Below are positions 58,342-64,000 of a stretch of 64,000 nt of DNA, piece after piece. The notes beneath the pieces were generated by a model. That model worked only from the letters and a program-made list of their open reading frames with translations, made no database searches and was not told where the DNA came from. Both the position numbers and the translations under genes were made by a program. Position 1 is the stretch's first letter, and the number at the start of each line of letters is the position of its first letter. Source of the DNA: Dysgonamonadaceae bacterium (GTDB lineage: Bacteria > Bacteroidota > Bacteroidia > Bacteroidales > Azobacteroidaceae); assembly GCA_031253625.1 (NCBI GenBank), contig JAIRVZ010000122.1, forward strand, positions 41,480 to 105,479, in the 5' to 3' direction.

Positions 58342-58499
58342 AGAACAAACATACACAAAAATGATGAGTTTTCAAAATGTCAAATTATACCCCTTAAAAT
58401 ATCAATTTGTCTACTTGTAATTCAGAATAAAAAAGTAATATTGCAAAAAATATATTTAGAATAGTTAAAGGCCTCATAATTTACAAACTTTGAAATTCG

Positions 58500-61157
58500 A
58501 TGAATAAGTTTTTAAAGAAAATATCATTATTGCTGTTCTGTTTAACTCTTTTGCCGGTATGTGTAAAGGGTAAAGAACCTTACAAATATGAATATTTATA
58601 CAAGAATCTCCCATTTGATATGCCACGGGTAAAGGCACCCGTATTTCCTAACAATCAGGTTTCGATTACGGATTTCGGAGGAGTCGGAGATGGGGTCACA
58701 TTAAACACAGAAGCGTTTGCCAAAGCGATGGACGCTCTATCCAAAAAAGGAGGAGGCACACTGAATGTTCCTTTTGGCGTATGGTTTACAGGACCGATTG
58801 TATTTAAATCGAACATTAATCTCCACTTGGCAGAAGACGCATTAATTCTTTTTACTCCGGATTTTGATGCATATCCTTTGGTCAACATCGTTTTTGAAGG
58901 ATTAGATACCCGGCGTTGCCAATCCCCTATTTCGGGCAGAAATCTGCAAAATATCGCTATCACAGGAAAAGGCGCTATCAATGGCTCCGGACAAGCATGG
59001 CGCCCGGTAAAAAAAGGAAAAGTAACCGCCTCACAATGGAAAGAAATAACAAGTACAGGCGGAATTATCAAGTCCAAAGACACTTGGTTTCCTTCCCAAA
59101 AATCGCTTCGGGGAAATGAACTAAGCGATATGAATGTGCCTCGCAACCTTACTTCCGAAGCCCAATGGGATTCTATCAAAGATTTTCTGCGTCCGGTAAT
59201 GATCAGTTTTGTCGAATGTAAAAATGTTCTTCTTCAAGGAGTTTTATTTGAAAATTCTCCTGCATGGAACATTCACCCCTTGATGTGCGAAAACGTAATT
59301 ATCGATGGCATTTTCGCACGCAATCCTGCTTACGCCCAAAACGGAGACGGACTGGATTTGGAATCATGTAAAAATTCAATTATCGTAAATAGCATTTTTG
59401 ACGTAGGCGACGATGGTATTTGCATCAAATCGGGCAAAGATGCCGACGGAAGAAAACGAGGACGCCCTACCGAAAACGTTATCGTAGATAATTGCAAAGT
59501 ATTTCAGGGACATGGTGGTTTTGTTGTCGGGAGCGAAATGTCGGGAGGAGTAAAAAACATCTCCGTTAGCCGTTGCCAATTTTTGGGTACCGATGTAGGC
59601 TTACGTTTCAAAAGCACCCGTGGACGAGGAGGTGTCGTTGAAAATATTTATATTACCAACATCAGTATGTTCGATATTGTAACTGACTCATTCCTTTTCG
59701 ACCTTTATTACGGAGGAAAATCAGCCAGCGAATCGTTGGCAGATGGAGACAAAACGCCGGTAGAAAAAATTATTCCTGCCGTAACCGAAGAAACTCCGGT
59801 TTTCAGGAATATTTACGTGAAAAACTTGGTTTCCAGAAATGCTCGCAGAGCAATGTTTTTCAACGGTTTACCGGAAATGAATATTACCAATATCAATGTA
59901 GAAAATGCGACTATCAGCGCAAGATACGGGGCGGAAATAGCAGAATCAGCCGGGGTCAATTTCAAAAACGTCCGCATAATACCGGCAGAAGGTCCGGCAT
60001 TAATTCTCCGCAATGTGAAAGATTTTAAAAGCGACATAGAGTATAAAGAAAATGCAAAATATTACGTCCGCATGGCCGATTCCGAGATGAAACGAAATCC
60101 GGAATCATGGATGTTGGATTTTTCCGCTCAGCCCAAATGGAATTATTGTCAAGGTTTGGTACTACAATCCATTTTACAAGTTTGGAAGAAAACGGGCGAC
60201 AAAAAATATTTTGCTTACGCGCAAAGCTATGCGGATACCATGATTTTAAACAACGGAAAAGCCATACGAACTTATAAAGTTCAGGATTATAATTTGGATC
60301 ACATCAATCCGGGAAAAATCCTGTTTCCATTGTATAAACAAACAAAAGACGAAAAATATAAAAATGCCATTTTATTGCTTCGCGATCAGATAAAATCCCA
60401 ACCCCGGACATCCGAAGGCGGATTTTGGCATAAAAACATCTATCCGCATCAAATGTGGTTGGATGGAATTTATATGGCATCTCCATTTTTAGCGGAATAT
60501 GCCGCAACATTTAACGAACCGGCTTTATTCGACGATATCGCTCTACAAATCATAACCGTTGCATCGAAAACGCACGATCCGAAAACGGGATTGTATTATC
60601 ACGGTTGGGATGAAAGCAAACAGGAAAGATGGGCAAATCCGGAAACCGGTCAATCGCCGAATTTCTGGTCTCGAAGTATGGGTTGGTACGCTATGGCAAT
60701 GGTCGATGTGTTGGATTTTTTACCTGAAAATCATCCTAAAAGACAAGATATTATTCATATTTTCCAACAATTAATACTATCTTTGGAAAAAGTGCAAGAC
60801 CCGGAAACAGGGCTATGGTATCAAGTTACGGATAAAATCGGAGAAAAAGGCAATTATCTCGAATCTACCGGATCTATCATGTTTATTTATTCCATGATAA
60901 AAGGTGCACAAAAAGGGTATCTTCCGAAAGACTACGAGAAAAAAGCCGGTGAACTTTATAAGAGTTTTATCCGGAACTTTGTTAAAGAAGAACCGGACGG
61001 AACACTTTCCATTACCAACTGTTGCTCTGTAGCCGGTTTGGGTGGAAAAAATTATCGCGACGGAAGTTATCAATATTATATTTCCGAACCGGTTAGAGAT
61101 AACGATCCCAAAGCAACAGGCCCGTTCATTATGACAAGCCTGCTTTTAAATAAATGA
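58500..61157 (+). CDS. Secreted GH28-GH105 fusion (polygalacturonase / unsaturated uronyl hydrolase)
   Basis: An 885-residue protein with a signal peptide (cleavage near CVKG, residue 24). Residues about 50-500 are a GH28 right-handed beta-helix with the known catalytic pattern: D283/D286 region (NGDGLD), D304 D305 (GDDGICIKSG), H338 (QGHGGFV) and RFKS. Residues about 535-885 are a GH105 barrel, an unsaturated rhamnogalacturonyl/galacturonyl hydrolase, with D655 (MWLDGIYM). GH28 hydrolyses galacturonan; GH105 acts on 4,5-unsaturated ends made by lyases. It is the first gene of a likely operon with a secreted protein and SusC. The divergent HTCS gene is the likely regulator. Confidence 0.92.
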   Translation: MNKFLKKISLLLFCLTLLPVCVKGKEPYKYEYLYKNLPFDMPRVKAPVFPNNQVSITDFGGVGDGVTLNTEAFAKAMDALSKKGGGTLNVPFGVWFTGPIVFKSNINLHLAEDALILFTPDFDAYPLVNIVFEGLDTRRCQSPISGRNLQNIAITGKGAINGSGQAWRPVKKGKVTASQWKEITSTGGIIKSKDTWFPSQKSLRGNELSDMNVPRNLTSEAQWDSIKDFLRPVMISFVECKNVLLQGVLFENSPAWNIHPLMCENVIIDGIFARNPAYAQNGDGLDLESCKNSIIVNSIFDVGDDGICIKSGKDADGRKRGRPTENVIVDNCKVFQGHGGFVVGSEMSGGVKNISVSRCQFLGTDVGLRFKSTRGRGGVVENIYITNISMFDIVTDSFLFDLYYGGKSASESLADGDKTPVEKIIPAVTEETPVFRNIYVKNLVSRNARRAMFFNGLPEMNITNINVENATISARYGAEIAESAGVNFKNVRIIPAEGPALILRNVKDFKSDIEYKENAKYYVRMADSEMKRNPESWMLDFSAQPKWNYCQGLVLQSILQVWKKTGDKKYFAYAQSYADTMILNNGKAIRTYKVQDYNLDHINPGKILFPLYKQTKDEKYKNAILLLRDQIKSQPRTSEGGFWHKNIYPHQMWLDGIYMASPFLAEYAATFNEPALFDDIALQIITVASKTHDPKTGLYYHGWDESKQERWANPETGQSPNFWSRSMGWYAMAMVDVLDFLPENHPKRQDIIHIFQQLILSLEKVQDPETGLWYQVTDKIGEKGNYLESTGSIMFIYSMIKGAQKGYLPKDYEKKAGELYKSFIRNFVKEEPDGTLSITNCCSVAGLGGKNYRDGSYQYYISEPVRDNDPKATGPFIMTSLLLNK

Positions 61158-61187
61158 ATTATTATTAACAATTAAAATGAATATGTC

Positions 61188-62486
61188 ATGAAAAAGTTTT
61201 TACTCTCGGTAGCTGTTCTTGCTACAACAATTTTGTCTGCTAATGCTGCAGTAGAGCATTTTTTGAATGTGCCTCTAATTTATCAAGATGTTATTGATGG
61301 AGTTATTACTCAAGTAGCTGGTCCAACCGGCACCCCTCCAACAAAGTATGAATTTACTAACAATGTTACTCAAGGTATTTTTACTGTTTGGTCTCCGGAT
61401 AGTAGAAGAATGAGAATTGATGTACAATCTCCTGCTGTTCCATGGTCTAATGGAACAGAATCTTCAACTCATCGTTTGGAACCTAATGGGTCTTCCAATT
61501 CCTCTAATGGCCGTAAGATTTATATTAATTGCCCCACTGCAGGCACCTTAACTGTTGGAGCATGGGCTACTACAGCGGGTAGAGGATATACCCTCGAATC
61601 TGCGGGAGTAATTGGAGGGGGCACTACCGGCACCTTGGATGCTACATACGCAGCAAACCTTCCTCTTCTGCCATCATCACCATACGCAGGAGAAGAGATG
61701 ACACCGCAAACCTTCGAGATTTCAGAAAAAATGATTGTAGTTTTGAATCCCGATGCCGGAATCTATTACGGTTTTATTAAATTTGTTGAAAAGGGAGGTG
61801 AAGGCCCCGGCCCCGGAGATGATAACCACGAATGGATTGTTGGAAATGACCTTGAAAATTTCCCGCTAACTTCCGGATTTGCGGCAGTAACCAACGTAAA
61901 AGGTTTAGTAATTACTCCTAAAAATCCTATGACCGGTACAATTCCTACAAATATGGGAGAAATAGAAGAAACTGAAACGCCGAAAACATTTGGAGATATT
62001 ACATATCCGAATCGATTCAAATTCAATGGCGCCGGTTATTCCGGAGCATCAGGATTAGATGAAGAGCCTCTTGTAAACATGCCAACACAGCGGTATTTGT
62101 CTTTTAAAGTCAACGGAGAAGTAACGATTGATATTGTAGGAATAGTAGGAGGCGGTAGCGACCCCCGTAATATATTTCTTACCGATGGAACCAATTTAAT
62201 AGGTAAGTTTACTTTTAGTGACGAAATTTCTAAGGAAACCGTAGAATATGAAGGCGGCGAGGCTATGCTCTATATGTTCTGCAATGCAGCTTGTAACATT
62301 TATCACATCAAGGTTTCCACAGAACCAAATGCAGTCAAAACTCTTTCTGTTTCCGACAAAATAGCAATCGGCGTTCAATATTATGATTTGTTAGGTAGAA
62401 AAGTTAGCGCGTCTACAACCGGAATCATCATTGAAAAATCAATTTATCAAGATGGTACTTCTTCTTCAAAAAAAGTATTGAAATAA
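61188..62486 (+). CDS. Secreted protein with T9SS-type tail, unknown function, in the pectin operon
   Basis: A 432-residue protein with a signal peptide (cleavage near SANAA, residue 21). The first half has beta-rich text with many Gly and Ser, the second half includes FKFNGAGYSG and LSFKVNGEVTIDIVG, similar in style to carbohydrate-binding beta-sandwiches. The C-terminus reads YYDLLGRKVS then GIIIEKSIYQDG then KKVLK, a T9SS sorting tail. It starts 30 bp after the GH28-GH105 stop and ends 30 bp before susC. Possibly a surface glycan-binding protein of the locus. Confidence 0.75.
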   Translation: MKKFLLSVAVLATTILSANAAVEHFLNVPLIYQDVIDGVITQVAGPTGTPPTKYEFTNNVTQGIFTVWSPDSRRMRIDVQSPAVPWSNGTESSTHRLEPNGSSNSSNGRKIYINCPTAGTLTVGAWATTAGRGYTLESAGVIGGGTTGTLDATYAANLPLLPSSPYAGEEMTPQTFEISEKMIVVLNPDAGIYYGFIKFVEKGGEGPGPGDDNHEWIVGNDLENFPLTSGFAAVTNVKGLVITPKNPMTGTIPTNMGEIEETETPKTFGDITYPNRFKFNGAGYSGASGLDEEPLVNMPTQRYLSFKVNGEVTIDIVGIVGGGSDPRNIFLTDGTNLIGKFTFSDEISKETVEYEGGEAMLYMFCNAACNIYHIKVSTEPNAVKTLSVSDKIAIGVQYYDLLGRKVSASTTGIIIEKSIYQDGTSSSKKVLK

Positions 62487-62516
62487 GATAATATCCTGTT
62501 AACTAAAATTTATATC

Positions 62517-64000
62517 ATGCAAAAGCTCAAAAACCGAATGAAACACGGAATAATGTTTCTTCTTCTTTGGATGGGTTGCATTGCCACAATCAGCGCACAA
62601 CAGAAAACCATCAAAGGAACAATAACTGAAGCGAAAGACGGAGAACCTGTCATCGGAGCAAGCGTGTCTGTGAAAGGTACATCAGTGGGCACAGTGACCG
62701 ACATAGACGGCAATTTCACATTGAGTGTCCCTGAAAACGGAAAAACATTGGTTATTTCTTATCTTGGACTTGCAACACAGGAAATCCCCATTGACAAAAC
62801 AGTATTCTCTATCGCTTTGAAAGAAAATGTTTCCATATTAGATGAAGTGGTAGTAATCGGATATGGTACGGTGAAAAGAAGAGATTTAACAGGAGCTGTT
62901 GCATCGATAAGTGCTGAAGATATAGCCAACATACCAGTAAGTTCTGTAAGCGAAGCTCTTACCGGTAAAATGGCAGGTGTGCAGGTAACAACTACCGAAG
63001 GCTCACCGGATGCGGAAGTCAAAATTCGTGTGCGCGGAGGAGGCTCTATTAATACATCAAGCGCTCCGCTTTATATTGTGGACGGCTTTCCGGTAAACTC
63101 CATCAGTGATGTGGCAACTTCGGAAATCGCAAGTGTTGAAGTATTGAAAGATGCATCGTCGACCGCAATCTATGGAGCGCGTGGCGCTAACGGTGTTATA
63201 CTCATTACCACCAAAAGCGGAAAAGACGGTAAAATCACAGCCTCATACGACTTTTACGGAACATTCAAAAACCTTGCGAAAAAGTTGCCCGTGTTGTCGC
63301 CTTACGAATTTGCCAAGTGGCAATATGAATTAGCAAACATCAAAGGCAAATACAATCCGAACGGAAACGACAACTACGTGAAACGCTTTGGTTTGTATGA
63401 TGATATCGACCTTTACAGAGACGTGGATGGCAACGATTGGCAAAATATCGTTTTCGGCAACACCGGAACCACATTCAACCACAGTGTGAATGTTACGGGA
63501 GGTAATGATTATGCGAAGTTCAGTGCATCATACAACCGCATCGACGACAAAGCCATCATGTTGAACTCGACGTTTCAACGTGATAATCTTAATCTCAAAG
63601 CCACGTTCAAACCCATGAAAGAACTTGCGATGGATTTCTTAACACGTTACTCAGCAACTAAAGTACGTGGTTCGGGCGCCAATGAACAAAATGAAAAATC
63701 ATCTTCCGATGCACGATTGAAACATGTGATGATTTATTCGCCGATCCCCTTGAGAAATCTAACTGCTATGGACGATGAGGAAGAAACGCAAAGTAATTTA
63801 TATCCTCCTACCACAAGTATTTACGATAATGACCAAAGGCGCAGTCAAAAGCGCACTTCTATTCAAGGTGGCGCCACATGGGAAATCATCAAAGGATTTA
63901 AACTCCGCTCAGAATTGGGAATTGAGCAACGATCAGATATTACCGATCGTTTTTACGGATTGAGTACTTACTTTGTCGGTCCTAACGGACAAGCATCAGT
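62517..64000 (+). CDS. SusC/RagA-family TonB-linked outer-membrane protein, N-terminal part
   Basis: Partial gene that runs off the right edge; 494 residues are visible without a stop. A signal peptide (to about ATISAQ) is followed by the carboxypeptidase-like domain (KGTITEAKDGEPVIGASVSVKG), the TonB box region with DEVVVIGYGTVKRRDLTGAV, the plug (KMAGVQV ... IRVRGGG ... PLYIVDGFPV, VEVLKDASSTAIYGARGANGVILIT) and the start of the barrel. These are SusC hallmarks. A SusD gene is expected beyond the window. Confidence 0.97.
   Translation, partial: MQKLKNRMKHGIMFLLLWMGCIATISAQQKTIKGTITEAKDGEPVIGASVSVKGTSVGTVTDIDGNFTLSVPENGKTLVISYLGLATQEIPIDKTVFSIALKENVSILDEVVVIGYGTVKRRDLTGAVASISAEDIANIPVSSVSEALTGKMAGVQVTTTEGSPDAEVKIRVRGGGSINTSSAPLYIVDGFPVNSISDVATSEIASVEVLKDASSTAIYGARGANGVILITTKSGKDGKITASYDFYGTFKNLAKKLPVLSPYEFAKWQYELANIKGKYNPNGNDNYVKRFGLYDDIDLYRDVDGNDWQNIVFGNTGTTFNHSVNVTGGNDYAKFSASYNRIDDKAIMLNSTFQRDNLNLKATFKPMKELAMDFLTRYSATKVRGSGANEQNEKSSSDARLKHVMIYSPIPLRNLTAMDDEEETQSNLYPPTTSIYDNDQRRSQKRTSIQGGATWEIIKGFKLRSELGIEQRSDITDRFYGLSTYFVGPNGQAS

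Overview
The window comes from an AT-rich chromosome of the phylum Bacteroidota, most likely order Bacteroidales. The evidence is a SusC/RagA-type TonB receptor, a hybrid two-component sensor (periplasmic propeller, kinase, receiver and AraC domain in one chain), several secreted proteins with type IX secretion (T9SS) C-terminal tails, many secreted carbohydrate-active enzymes, and promoters of the Bacteroides type (TTTG ~19-20 nt TAnnTTTG). No rRNA, tRNA, CRISPR array, complete IS element or prophage was seen. All functions are inferred from sequence motifs read by eye; no database search was run.

Layout. 0-4 kb: the end of an ORF6N-domain gene and the sufBCD Fe-S assembly operon. 4-9.2 kb: a divergent glycan pair, an unusual secreted GH43-CBM32-FN3-Gfo/Idh/MocA fusion and a GH95 alpha-L-fucosidase. 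9.3-20.3 kb: zupT, rsmA (ksgA), a YbhN-like membrane protein, pepD, a YnbA/YnbB-like phospholipid-synthesis pair, a DUF1016 nuclease gene, a frameshifted plsC, a hexokinase, a lipoprotein deacetylase and a secreted protein. 20.3-23.5 kb: mutS and a DUF2442/DUF4160 pair. 23.5-30.7 kb: a xylan side-chain cluster (CE1-like esterase, CE15-like glucuronoyl esterase with binding modules, two GH43 enzymes). 30.8-40.4 kb: clpB, xseA, a subtilase, dapA, a Cys-cluster protein, a BRO-N gene with an early stop, and guaB. 40.5-46.5 kb: an envelope-biogenesis operon (three SurA/PpiC-like proteins and an OstA/LptA-like protein). 46.5-48.3 kb: a RelE/ParE-type toxin-antitoxin pair and an AI-2E-family membrane protein. 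48.6-64 kb: a pectin/galacturonate region with a DUF4861 protein, tagaturonate epimerase UxaE, secreted proteins, the hybrid sensor, a GH28-GH105 fusion, and the start of a SusC gene that runs off the right edge.

How the genes fit together. The right third can be read as a pectin utilisation locus: the hybrid sensor would detect a pectic fragment, SusC (with a SusD expected beyond the window) would import oligosaccharides, the GH28-GH105 protein would trim galacturonans, and UxaE would feed the keto-uronates into central metabolism. The 23-31 kb block would remove ferulate/acetate, glucuronate and arabinose/xylose from xylan.

The most unusual structures are small: three evenly spaced, covarying palindromes inside the DUF1016 gene; an in-frame repeat element inside clpB; a three-copy family of hairpin-ATATGRATARCC-hairpin elements; a 7-bp tandem duplication that splits plsC; and the GH43/oxidoreductase fusion.
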